From the NCBI GenBank assembly GCA_937949525.1, contig CALEDT010000002.1, forward strand, positions 31,312 through 95,311: a stretch of DNA of 64,000 nucleotides, given 5' to 3'. The notes under the pieces were generated by a model. That model was not told the DNA's origin. It did not search any database and saw nothing but the letters and a program-made list of their open reading frames with translations. Of this stretch, positions 20,479 through 29,405 are shown piece after piece (within the stretch, counting starts at the first letter, position 1; every line of letters starts with the position of its first letter). The translations under genes were made by a program, and so were the position numbers. Source of the stretch: an uncultured Burkholderiales bacterium (lineage in GTDB: Bacteria > Pseudomonadota > Gammaproteobacteria > Burkholderiales > Thiobacillaceae).

Positions 20479-22378
20479 GATCCGTCTCCGTCGTCACATC
20501 GAGAATTTCGTGTAGGGTGATTGGCTGGCGATGGCCCTTGACGCTGACCACATCGCTGCGCCCCAGGCGCAGATGCTCGCGTCCAGCGGCACTGACGGTG
20601 GCTTCGCTGGCGACGATGTCGGCGTGGAACACCTTGGTCATCCCTTCCAAGCGTGAGGCTATGTTTACAGTATCGCCGATCGCGGTGAATTCGCTACGTC
20701 GGCGCGAGCCGATGCTGCCGACGATGGCGTCGCCGGTGTGGATGCCGATGCCGATCGCGAACTCGGGCAAATCCCGGTCGGGGAAACGCCGCTGCATCCA
20801 GGTGCGGAACTCCAGCGCGATGGCGCGCATGCGTAGCGCGACCCGCAGCGCGCGCAGCGCATGATCGCCGGTGGGCAGCGGGGTGCCGAACTCCACCATG
20901 ATGGCGTCACCGATGTATTTGTCGATGCTGCCTCCCTCTTCCAATACCGGTTGGCAGACGCGCTCGAAGTACTCGTTCAGCACTTCCACCACTTCGCCGG
21001 GGCTAAGCTGTTCACTCAAGGTCGTGAAGTTGCGGATGTCGGAGAACAGCACCGTGATGTGCGACAGGCTGCCGCCGAGCTCGGGCACCTGATCGCCGCG
21101 CAGCAGCACTTTCACCGCCGCATCCGACAGATATCTGCCGAACAGGCCGGCCAGCCGGGCACGCTGACGCGCCTCGCCGGTGAACAGCAACACCACGCCG
21201 CCGACGAAGGCGGCCAGCAGGGCGCCGTGCCAGGCAGCCACGGAAACCAGGAAGCCTTGGGTGAACAGCGGGTAACCGGACGCGATGACCAGCGACCCCA
21301 CCAGCAAGGCCACGGCGGTGCCGATCGGCAACGAGCCGGACAGCAACAGCGCCAGCACGACCAGCGCGGCGAGCGCGGCCGACACCCCGATGCGCGTCCG
21401 GGCAGAAAGTTCGTGCAGGTTGCGTCCGGACAGCAGGCTTTCGACGATGTTGGCCTGCAGCTCGGCGCCGCTCATGAGCTGCCGGCCGTCAGCCACGAAG
21501 CCGGTGCTGTAAGGCGTGAAATGGATGTCGCCCATGCCGGGAAAGTCCGCGCCGATGATCACCACCTTGCCGGCGAAAGTCCCCAGCAACGGATCCTTCG
21601 GCTCTGCGCTGAGCAGATGCGTCAGCGACAGCCGCGGCATGGCCCCAGGCGGGCCCAGGTATGCGATGTGGTGCGCCTGCCCATTCACGGCCTCGCCCCC
21701 TGCCCCGCCCCGCTGCCGGTGACGCCTGGCCAGCAATGCCGCGAAGCTCAGCTCGGGCATGGCCAGCCCGGCATAGTCCGCATGGGCCTGTGCGACCGGC
21801 TCGATCACATAACGCCTTACCACGCCGTCGCGATCGGCATGCAATTCGGCCAGCCCGACGTGGTTGGTCAGATCCAGTTCCGGAATGGCCAGCAGGTAAT
21901 CGGGGTGCGGCAGCGCATAACGATCGCCGCCGCCCTTGTCGTCACGGGCCAGGCCGGCCGCGAGCACCACGTCACCCTCAGCGATGGCCTGGCGCAGCGC
22001 CGCGTCATAGACCCGCGCGCGTGCCCCCTGCGGCCCTTCCACTTTGGCCAACCAGGCATCCGGACTGATGGCGAGCAGAAAATCCAGGCCGATGACGCTG
22101 GCGCCGAGCGCGCGCAGGCGTTCGATGGCGGCTGCGAACTGCGGGCCGAAGAACGCCAGCGGCTCGTCGCCGAAGCGCACCAGCGTGGCCTGATCGACCA
22201 CCACCAGCGCCACGTGTCGGGGTGCGCCGCGGGTGCCGGCGAGGCGATGCCAGGCATCGGAGTACAGCGCATCGAGCGGCGCGAGCAGGCCGGAGCGATA
22301 TGCCGTCTCGGCCAACGCAACCGCCATGACCACGACCAGCACCAGCCAGCGCCATTGCCGTCGCGACAGGCTTGCCAT
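20468..22378 (-). CDS. CHASE2-domain class III adenylate cyclase
   Basis: A 636-residue membrane sensor: one N-terminal helix (residues 10-30), a periplasmic CHASE2 domain (about 35-325, with VIGLDFLLA and IIGADFPGMGDIHFTPY), three closely spaced helices (about 330-400), and a cytoplasmic class III cyclase domain. Both metal aspartates are present (FSDIRN Asp447, GDAIMVEF Asp491), as are Lys487 before YIGD and the NIASRLE transition-state Asn/Arg. It is therefore probably active and ATP-specific. The gene begins 8 bp after the CHAT gene and overlaps the FecR gene. Confidence 0.92.
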   Translation of the reverse strand: MASLSRRQWRWLVLVVVMAVALAETAYRSGLLAPLDALYSDAWHRLAGTRGAPRHVALVVVDQATLVRFGDEPLAFFGPQFAAAIERLRALGASVIGLDFLLAISPDAWLAKVEGPQGARARVYDAALRQAIAEGDVVLAAGLARDDKGGGDRYALPHPDYLLAIPELDLTNHVGLAELHADRDGVVRRYVIEPVAQAHADYAGLAMPELSFAALLARRHRQRGGAGGEAVNGQAHHIAYLGPPGAMPRLSLTHLLSAEPKDPLLGTFAGKVVIIGADFPGMGDIHFTPYSTGFVADGRQLMSGAELQANIVESLLSGRNLHELSARTRIGVSAALAALVVLALLLSGSLPIGTAVALLVGSLVIASGYPLFTQGFLVSVAAWHGALLAAFVGGVVLLFTGEARQRARLAGLFGRYLSDAAVKVLLRGDQVPELGGSLSHITVLFSDIRNFTTLSEQLSPGEVVEVLNEYFERVCQPVLEEGGSIDKYIGDAIMVEFGTPLPTGDHALRALRVALRMRAIALEFRTWMQRRFPDRDLPEFAIGIGIHTGDAIVGSIGSRRRSEFTAIGDTVNIASRLEGMTKVFHADIVASEATVSAAGREHLRLGRSDVVSVKGHRQPITLHEILDVTTETDHAQ

Positions 22379-22386
22379 GGGCCGGC

Positions 22387-24672
22387 TCAGCGCCCGGTGG
22401 ACTGGAACGCGGCCCAGAAGTAAGGCGCGTGGCCGGCGCGCAGCATGGCCACCTGTGCGCTGCGCAACGCCTCGGCCGGCTCGTGCGTGCCCAGGCCGGC
22501 ATAGAAGCGGCGCATCAGGTCGGCGGTGGCGAGATCATCCACCGGCCACAGGCTGGCGACCACGTTGCGCGCGCCGGCGAACAGAAAACCGCGGATCAGG
22601 CCGATCACATCGTCGCCGCTCATGACCGCACCCAAGCCGGTCTCGCAGGCACTGAGCGTGACCAGCTCGGCATCCAATGCCAATCCGTACAGTTCGTCGA
22701 CGCTCAGTCGGCCGTCGTTCTCGGCGTCCGCCGCCAGCAACAAGCCCGAGCGCAAGGGCTGTTCCGCGGAAAAGTGGCCGTGCGTGGCGAAATGCAGCCA
22801 GGCATGACGCGCGGCGCGCGCGCGAAACGCCGTTTCGCTGGCCTCGGCCCGGATCAGCAGCGTACTGCCCGGCATGCCGGCGACGATGGCGCGCGCTTCC
22901 TGTTCCGCGTGCGGCAGATCCAGGCGCCGACTGCCCAGGTCCGGATTGGCCAGCACCAGCGCCCCCGCGGGCGTCCTGTCCGCCCGGCGTGGCGCGAGGA
23001 ACCGCAGCAGGCTGGCGCTGGGCAGGATGGCGAAGGCGACGCGCTCCACCAGATGCCGCTGCCCGTCATGCAGTGCGGCGAACGGCAGATAGTGCAGCGG
23101 GCCATGCGGTACCAGATACAGCTTGCGCACGTCGTCGCCCGGCTCTACCGGACCGAGCAGACGCCGGTACAGCGCCTGCGCGCGCGGCAGCACGTCCGCC
23201 GCCTGATCGGCGATGGCCTGGCGCAAGCCGCGGATGTCATTGGCCAGATCACCGGCCGCATTGCGCACCACCCGCAGATCGCGGGCGGACACCAGAAACG
23301 CCAGCAGTTCATCGCCATCGACATGGTAGGCCAGCAGGCGCTCGTCCGGCGCCAGCATCGCTTGCAGTTCGGCCAGCGACAGCGTGGACACGGCGACGAG
23401 CGAAGCGATCTCCGGATCGATCTCGCGCAGCCGCGCGATCGTCTGCCCACCATCGCGCGGCTCCGACACGCCGGTCATCTGCCGGCGCGCGGCTTCTTCA
23501 GCGCTGCGCTGGGCCTGCAACAGGCGCGCGACCTCGGCCTGGCGCGCGCGCGGTCCCCAGTCCTGGCGGGCGGCGAGCAGATCGACCAGCGCGCGGGCGC
23601 GCGAACGCTCGACGTACTCGAAGGCATCGCGCTCGCGGCCGAGCCGAAGCAGCGTGCGGATCAGGCGCGCGTACACCTGCTGCTTGTCGCCGACGAAACC
23701 GATCTTGTTGGCCTCCGTGGCGATGCTGGCGCGTTGCGCCTCCAACACCTCGATGGCATGCGCGTAATGGCGCGCGGCCTCCGCGTCCTCACCGCGCTGT
23801 TCGGCGATGCGGCCACGGTCGAAACTGGCCATCCAGTAGATCTCGCCGTTCTGGCGCGTGCGCGGATGGGCCAGCAGCCGGTCCAGGCGAGCGGCCGCGG
23901 CGTCCACCTCACCCATGCCGAGCAGGGCGCGGCTCAGCATGTAGGCGCGCGGCAGTTCCTGCCACAGCCAGTTGCTTTCGCCGCGCAGCAGGGCGCCGCT
24001 GAACAGATCGTCGAGAAAAGCATCGAGCTTGAACGTGCGGTCGCTGCTGACCGCGTCGTAGGCCTGGCGATACTCGCCCAGCGCCATGTACACCCTGCCC
24101 TGTGCCAGCGCGCGCGTGGTCTTGTAGTCGTCCTTGAACAACGAGCGACCGATGCGGCCGATGGGCTCCAACTGCGCGCGCGCGGCCGCGTGGTCGCCGC
24201 GAAACGCGTGGGCGAGCGCCAGCGTGGCATGGCTGTCGATGGCGATCAGCGGCTCCAGGCCGGAGCGCGCCATCCAGTCGAGCGCGCGTTGCGCCTCGCC
24301 TGCCGCGAGGTCGTAACGCCCCAGATCGATCGCCGCCTCGGCCCGCATCAGCAGGATCGCCGGCATGGCATCGTCCAGACCGAACAGCACGCTTTCGCGA
24401 TCAGCCCGGGCGAACGTGGTCTCGAAACGGTCCAGGCAGGCTTGCAGACGGGCGTAATGCTTGGTCCGCGCATAGGCGTGGCACAGCATGTGCACTTCGC
24501 TGGCCGACAGGCGCTCCGGGCGCGCCACTGCCTCGGCCTGCTGGATCACCTGCTCGTACTGGCCGGCGGCGATCAGGCGCAACCACTGGTTGGCCTGGCG
24601 GCTGGCGTGCGCATGAACACTGGCCAAGGCCAGCAGCAACAGCAGCGCGATGGCGAAAATGCGGTTCGACAT
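22387..24672 (-). CDS. Secreted TPR-CHAT domain protein (caspase-like peptidase)
   Basis: 761 residues. A signal peptide (about 1-22) is followed by about 330 residues of TPR-type helical repeats (for example YDLAAGEAQRALDWM and GEVDAAAARLDRLLAHP), a linker, and a C-terminal CHAT domain (about 445-755). The catalytic dyad is intact: His631 in FATHGHF and Cys676 in TLSACETGLG, followed by LWPVDDLATADLM. CHAT is a clan CD protease fold shared with caspases and TPR-CHAT of type III-E CRISPR systems. Here export to the periplasm is predicted, and it is the first gene of the cyclase/FecR/barrel unit. Substrate unknown. Confidence 0.88.
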   Translation of the reverse strand: MSNRIFAIALLLLLALASVHAHASRQANQWLRLIAAGQYEQVIQQAEAVARPERLSASEVHMLCHAYARTKHYARLQACLDRFETTFARADRESVLFGLDDAMPAILLMRAEAAIDLGRYDLAAGEAQRALDWMARSGLEPLIAIDSHATLALAHAFRGDHAAARAQLEPIGRIGRSLFKDDYKTTRALAQGRVYMALGEYRQAYDAVSSDRTFKLDAFLDDLFSGALLRGESNWLWQELPRAYMLSRALLGMGEVDAAAARLDRLLAHPRTRQNGEIYWMASFDRGRIAEQRGEDAEAARHYAHAIEVLEAQRASIATEANKIGFVGDKQQVYARLIRTLLRLGRERDAFEYVERSRARALVDLLAARQDWGPRARQAEVARLLQAQRSAEEAARRQMTGVSEPRDGGQTIARLREIDPEIASLVAVSTLSLAELQAMLAPDERLLAYHVDGDELLAFLVSARDLRVVRNAAGDLANDIRGLRQAIADQAADVLPRAQALYRRLLGPVEPGDDVRKLYLVPHGPLHYLPFAALHDGQRHLVERVAFAILPSASLLRFLAPRRADRTPAGALVLANPDLGSRRLDLPHAEQEARAIVAGMPGSTLLIRAEASETAFRARAARHAWLHFATHGHFSAEQPLRSGLLLAADAENDGRLSVDELYGLALDAELVTLSACETGLGAVMSGDDVIGLIRGFLFAGARNVVASLWPVDDLATADLMRRFYAGLGTHEPAEALRSAQVAMLRAGHAPYFWAAFQSTGR

Positions 24673-24743
24673 GCCGGCAAGCTTACCTCAGCGTACCGGC
24701 AGATTGCTTACGCCATTCTCCGGTACCGGCATCGCTTCCGGAT

Positions 24744-26195
24744 TCACAGCACCTCGCCGTGCCAGCCCAGGGGTGACAGCCCGCGCGCCATCGCGCCCGC
24801 CTCCAGCGCGCGCAGCAAGTCATGCGGTCCGACCGCGTACAGATCGGTATGGGCCAGATCGCCATGATCGGCCAGCAGGCGTTCCACCAGCCCGGCCGGA
24901 TCGTGCGCGCCGTCGATCGGGTGGTAATGGAAGTTGTCCATCGCATCGGCCCAGGAACGGCAAAGGTTGTCCAGGTAATGCCCGGTTTCGCCCGCCACCC
25001 AGTACAGATGCATGGCATCGGCGATCTCCAGCGACATGGCGTGCTGGATCAGGCTCTGGATCGGCGCGAAACCGTGTTCCCAGGCGACGAACAGGGCCGG
25101 ACGGCGCGATTCGATGTTGTAGACGAAGCCGCCGAACGGCCCTTCGATGGTGACCGTGTCCTCCTTGGCCAGGCTGTCGAATGCCTTGCGCGTGAACGGC
25201 CGGTTGTCGCGGCGGATGTGCAAGGTGATCTGGCGGTCCTCGCACGGACAACTGGCGATGTGATACTCGCCGGCGATGCCGTCGGCGGCGAGGCGCACGC
25301 GCTGCCCGGCCAGGAAGCGCAAACGCTGGCTGCGCGGGGTGGTGAGATGCAGCGCGACGATGCGTTCGCCCAGCCGTTCCACCGCCTTGACCCGCGCCGG
25401 GATGCGCTGCTGCGGGATGTCGGCGGCACCGGCCACGGCGGCCTCGATCACCACGTCGGTCACGGCCGTGTAGGAACACAGCAGGAAATCGCCGTTGGCC
25501 TTGTCCTGCTCGCGGAAAGTGAAATCGTGCGGGTGCACCCTGCGCAACTGGCCGGACACCAGGCGCGCGCGACATTCGCCACAGTTGCCGTTGCTGCAGC
25601 CGTAATTGAGCGGCAGACCGACGCGCAGCGCGGCCTCCAGCAGCGTATCGTTGCCCTCCACCAGGAATTCGTGACCGGACGGCTGAACCGTGACTTGAGC
25701 GGACATGATGCGCATCACACTTTCGTGGGCCAGCAGCGATTCCGCCCGTTCGGCTTCCTTGGGGGCCGCGTCGAGCTCGCGTTTGAGCCATAGTTTCACT
25801 CCGGCCACGGCCTCGTAGAGCGCCGGGCCGCCCCGGTCGGCCAGATCGTCCAGTTTGTCGTTGAGGAAGCGCAGCACCTCGTCGTAATGCAGCAGCAGCG
25901 TCTTGGCCGCGGCGAATTCCCGGCCCATCTCGAACAGCCGTTCGGCCAACACTTCCTTGTCCGGCAGCGCGCGTTCGTAGATGCGCTTGCCGTATGCCTT
26001 TTCCTTGATCTCCTGCACCCGTTTGAACTCGCCGTCGTCCTCCCAGCTCACGTCGGGGAAGACACGCAGCAGTTCGTTCATGTCCACCATGCCATCGAAG
26101 GTGGCCAGTTCGCCGTCATGGATCATGCGCTGGATGCTCGCGCGCGATTGCCCGACCAGGCGGGCGACACGGGACAGAGGAAGGTAATGCGCCAT
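24744..26195 (-). CDS. HTH - 2Fe-2S ferredoxin - FAD/NAD(P)H reductase fusion
   Basis: 483 residues from the ATG at 26195. An N-terminal excisionase/MerR-like helix-turn-helix (LSRVARLVGQSRASIQRMIH, residues 7-26) is followed by an alpha-helical region to about 160. Next comes a plant-type 2Fe-2S domain with Cys200, Cys205, Cys208 and Cys240, then a ferredoxin-NADP-reductase-like flavin/NAD module (about 262-483, with EGPFGGFVYN and FVAWEHGFAPIQSL). The C-terminal part resembles CDP-6-deoxyglucose-reductase/phenol-hydroxylase reductases. The regulator-like head is unusual. It is divergent from recJ (59 bp). A redox-sensing or electron-delivery role is inferred. Confidence 0.85.
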   Translation of the reverse strand: MAHYLPLSRVARLVGQSRASIQRMIHDGELATFDGMVDMNELLRVFPDVSWEDDGEFKRVQEIKEKAYGKRIYERALPDKEVLAERLFEMGREFAAAKTLLLHYDEVLRFLNDKLDDLADRGGPALYEAVAGVKLWLKRELDAAPKEAERAESLLAHESVMRIMSAQVTVQPSGHEFLVEGNDTLLEAALRVGLPLNYGCSNGNCGECRARLVSGQLRRVHPHDFTFREQDKANGDFLLCSYTAVTDVVIEAAVAGAADIPQQRIPARVKAVERLGERIVALHLTTPRSQRLRFLAGQRVRLAADGIAGEYHIASCPCEDRQITLHIRRDNRPFTRKAFDSLAKEDTVTIEGPFGGFVYNIESRRPALFVAWEHGFAPIQSLIQHAMSLEIADAMHLYWVAGETGHYLDNLCRSWADAMDNFHYHPIDGAHDPAGLVERLLADHGDLAHTDLYAVGPHDLLRALEAGAMARGLSPLGWHGEVL

Positions 26196-26242
26196 GGCAC
26201 GCATGTTAGTCGCGCGCGTGAGCGATACCAAACAGCGCCCTG

Positions 26243-26248
26243 TAATAT
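26243..26248 (+). promoter_or_regulatory. -10-like hexamer directly upstream of recJ
   Basis: TAATAT ends 6 nt before the recJ ATG at 26255, with no Shine-Dalgarno sequence between. Use of this box would give a leaderless recJ mRNA. No good -35 was found. Confidence 0.3.
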
Positions 26249-26254
26249 TCGCAC

Positions 26255-27964
26255 ATGCTGAATCTGGTCCTGCGCCACGCCTCCCCGGCCGCCGCACGCG
26301 CGCTGGTCGACGCCGGCCATCCTCCGCTGCTCGCGCGCCTGCTGGCGGCGCGCGGTGCCACGGTCGACGATCTGAAGACGCGGCTGGATGAACTGCTGCC
26401 TTTCACCGCGCTGCTGCATGCCGATGCGGCCGCGGCGCGCCTGGCCGACGCGATCGCGCGTGGCAGTCGTCTGTTGGTGGTGGGCGACTACGATGCCGAC
26501 GGCGCCACCGCCACCGCGGTCGCGGTGCAGGGGCTGCGGGCGTTCGGCGCCGACGTCGACTATCTGGTGCCCAATCGGTTCGAGTACGGCTACGGCCTGT
26601 CGCCGGAGATCGTCGCGCTGGCCGCCGATCGCCGTCCCGACGTGTTGATCACTGTCGACAACGGCATCGCCGCGCACGCCGGTATCGAGGCGGCGCGCGC
26701 GCGCGGCATCGAGGTGCTGGTCACCGATCACCACCTGCCCGGCGACAGCCTGCCCGATGCGTTGATCGTCAACCCCAACCAGCCCGGCTGTCCCTTTCCC
26801 AGCAAGCATCTGGCCGGCGTGGGCGTGATGTTCTACGTGCTGATGGCGTTGCGCGCCGAACTGCGACGTCGCGGGCGTTTCGATGCGTTGTCCCAGCCCA
26901 ACCTGGCGCGCCTGCTCGATCTGGTCGCACTGGGTACGGTCGCCGACGTGGTGCGCCTGGATGCCAACAACCGTCTGCTGGTGGCGCAGGGGCTGACGCG
27001 CATGCGCAACGGTCATGCCCGGCCGGGCATCCAGGCGCTGTTCACGGCTGCGGGCCGCCGCATCGAGCGCGCCAGCGCGGAAGACCTCGGCTACGTCATC
27101 GGTCCGCGCTTGAACGCCGCCGGCCGGCTGGCCGACATGAGCATCGGCATCGAATGCCTGTTGGCCGAGGCCATCGACGCGGCGCTGCCGCTGGCGCGCG
27201 AACTCGACCGGCTCAACCGGGAGCGGCGCGAGATCGAGAGCGACATGCAGGCGCAGGCGCTGGCACTGCTCGACGGTGTGACCGTGGCCGATGGCGCCAG
27301 CCTGACGCTGTTCGACCCGGCCTGGCACCAGGGCGTGATCGGCCTGCTCGCCTCGCGTCTGCGCGAGCGTCATCACCGGCCGGTGATCGTGTTCGCCGAC
27401 GGCGGCGACGGCCTGCTGAAGGGATCGGGCCGCGCCATTCCCGGCCTGCACCTGCGCGATGCGCTGGACCGCGTCGACCGGCTCGCACCCGGGCTGATCC
27501 TGCGTTTCGGCGGGCATGCGGCGGCGGCCGGCCTGACCCTGCCGCGCGCGCGGCTGGACGAGTTCGCCACGTTGTTCGAGGCGGTCGCGCGCGACAGTCT
27601 TTCGGCCGCCGATCTGACGCGCTCGATCGAGACCGACGGCCCGCTGGCGCCGGCGGAGTGCACGCTGCGCGACGCAGAGGCGCTGCGCGACACGGTATGG
27701 GGACAGGGCTTCCCGCCCCCCCTGTTCAGCGGCGAGTTCGTGGTCGAAAGCCAGCGTCTGGTCGGTGACCGGCACCTGAAGCTGCGCCTGGCCGGTGACG
27801 GGCTGGCCGCGGATGCCATGCTGTTCTTCCATGACACGCCGCTGCCGCGGCGCATCCAGGCGGCCTACCGTATGGAAGTGAACGAATGGAATGGTACGCG
27901 CACACCGCAGTTCCAGGTCACGCACTGGAGCGACGCGTGCCCGCCCGGCACGGCTGACCGCTGA
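26255..27964 (+). CDS. recJ: Single-stranded-DNA-specific exonuclease RecJ
   Basis: 5'-3' ssDNA exonuclease of recombination and mismatch repair, a DHH/DHHA1 phosphoesterase. The 569 residues show motif I VVGDYDADGATATA, motif II ITVDNGIAAHAG, the DHH motif VTDHHLPGD, then LGTVADVVRL and the DHHA1 motif FGGHAAAAGLTL. Length is close to E. coli RecJ (577). The ATG at 26255 gives the expected MLNLVLRHASP start. The gene is convergent with the HDOD gene, 7 bp away. Confidence 0.97.
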   Translation: MLNLVLRHASPAAARALVDAGHPPLLARLLAARGATVDDLKTRLDELLPFTALLHADAAAARLADAIARGSRLLVVGDYDADGATATAVAVQGLRAFGADVDYLVPNRFEYGYGLSPEIVALAADRRPDVLITVDNGIAAHAGIEAARARGIEVLVTDHHLPGDSLPDALIVNPNQPGCPFPSKHLAGVGVMFYVLMALRAELRRRGRFDALSQPNLARLLDLVALGTVADVVRLDANNRLLVAQGLTRMRNGHARPGIQALFTAAGRRIERASAEDLGYVIGPRLNAAGRLADMSIGIECLLAEAIDAALPLARELDRLNRERREIESDMQAQALALLDGVTVADGASLTLFDPAWHQGVIGLLASRLRERHHRPVIVFADGGDGLLKGSGRAIPGLHLRDALDRVDRLAPGLILRFGGHAAAAGLTLPRARLDEFATLFEAVARDSLSAADLTRSIETDGPLAPAECTLRDAEALRDTVWGQGFPPPLFSGEFVVESQRLVGDRHLKLRLAGDGLAADAMLFFHDTPLPRRIQAAYRMEVNEWNGTRTPQFQVTHWSDACPPGTADR

Positions 27965-27971
27965 GCGACGT

Positions 27972-29405
27972 TCAGCGCGCCCCGGTCAGGCGCGTCTGCA
28001 GCAGATTGCGCAGGGTCGCCAGTGTGGCCAGCTCCGCCTTGGTCAGCTTGACGTCGTCGTGCTGCTGGCCGAACAGCAGGCCCAGCGCGTTGCCATCGGC
28101 GGCGGTCATGGGCAACAGGAAAAACGGGTGCAGAGCGTGCGCGCGTATCCATGCCGGCAGATGCGGCGCGATCTCGCCGTCGCGCGGATTGTCGATGTAG
28201 ATGTCCGCGCGCTTGGCCAGCGCGATGTGCGCCAGATCGCGCGCGAACTGCGCCGGTATGACGAGACCGGCCAGCGCGTTGGGTTCGCGCGCGGCCAGCG
28301 TGGCGCGCACGCGGTACACCCGCTGGGCATCGTCGAGCAGGAACACGGCGGCACGGGCGAGTTCCAACGCCCGGAACATCACCTCCACCACCATGCCGGC
28401 GATGTCGGCGGGTGTACCACCCTGTTCGATGGCCGCACGCACTTCGGCCTCACCATCGCGCAGCTTGTCCAGTGCCGACGGCGCGGTCGCAGGCAACCGC
28501 GCCTCGGCCGGTGCTGCAGGGGTGGTCGACAGCAGCATGCTGGCCCCCGGCTCCTTCAGCGCCGCCTGGGTGGCCGCCATCAGTTCCTCGCGCGCCAGCC
28601 CCAGACGGTCGGCGAAACGAACCGCCAGGCGCTCCTGCAGCTTCTGCTTGATGTCCTCGCTGGCGCTGGTCGACAGCACCGACGCGGAACTGTCGGCATA
28701 GCGGGTGATCGCCAGCAGCCAATCCTCCACGCCATCGACCTGATCGTCCTGTTCGCCACGCAGGGTCAGCACGATCCTTGCCGGCAGCCGCCAGTGCCGC
28801 GCCACGCTGGCGCCAAGCTGCTCCAGCGTCAGGCCGAGCACGTCGCGCGCGGCGGCCACCTCATCGCGCCCGGACTGCACGAGCTGCTGGATACGCGTCC
28901 ATTCGTGCGGCAGATAGAACGCCGTCAGCAGGCGGCCGACGCGGTGCAGCAAGGTGCACACCACGCCCAGCTCGCCGTTGCTCACCTGCATCTTGGCGGT
29001 GACGTTGCCCGCCACCGCCCCGGCCATCAGGCTGTGCGCCAGTTGCCGGCGCGCGCTCAAGGACTGCGCATCCATGGCCTCCATCGAGCCGATCACCTTG
29101 GCGCCCAGCGCCAGATGGCCGACGGCCTCGAAGCCGAGCACCATGACGGCATGCGAGATGGTGGCGACGCTGCCGCCGATGGGCGCATACATCGCCGAAT
29201 TGGCCAGGCGCAACACCTTCTGGGTCAGCGACACGTCGGCCAGCACCGCGTTGACCAGCGGCGTGGTGTCCTCCGCGCCCACCTCCAGCGCTTCGATGAT
29301 GCGGGTGACCGAGTGCTCCAGCGCGGGGAAGCCGCCACCGGCGTTCATGCGCTCGATGACCCGGGCCAACAGCGCTTGATCGGTTTGCGCCTCGGTCGCG
29401 ATCAC
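27972..29405 (-). CDS. HDOD-domain signalling protein with C-terminal GAF-like domain
   Basis: 477 residues from a GTG at 29405 that overlaps the upstream stop as GTGA. The N-terminal half (about 15-250) is an HDOD domain: FPALEHSVTRIIEALEV, DVSLTQKVLRLANSAMY and SHAVMVLGFEAVGHLAL. The C-terminal half (about 320-470) looks like a GAF sensor. HDOD proteins are HD-fold scaffolds that usually lack the hydrolase metal site and act in two-component or c-di-GMP networks. It is the last gene of the nudix-mnmA-M48-GGDEF/EAL-HDOD unit. Confidence 0.88.
   Translation of the reverse strand: MIATEAQTDQALLARVIERMNAGGGFPALEHSVTRIIEALEVGAEDTTPLVNAVLADVSLTQKVLRLANSAMYAPIGGSVATISHAVMVLGFEAVGHLALGAKVIGSMEAMDAQSLSARRQLAHSLMAGAVAGNVTAKMQVSNGELGVVCTLLHRVGRLLTAFYLPHEWTRIQQLVQSGRDEVAAARDVLGLTLEQLGASVARHWRLPARIVLTLRGEQDDQVDGVEDWLLAITRYADSSASVLSTSASEDIKQKLQERLAVRFADRLGLAREELMAATQAALKEPGASMLLSTTPAAPAEARLPATAPSALDKLRDGEAEVRAAIEQGGTPADIAGMVVEVMFRALELARAAVFLLDDAQRVYRVRATLAAREPNALAGLVIPAQFARDLAHIALAKRADIYIDNPRDGEIAPHLPAWIRAHALHPFFLLPMTAADGNALGLLFGQQHDDVKLTKAELATLATLRNLLQTRLTGAR

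Noticed and set aside
22372-24867. 831-codon plus-strand frame opposite the CHAT gene
   Set aside because: Mirror of the CHAT gene codons, biased Arg/Gln/His composition, no motif.
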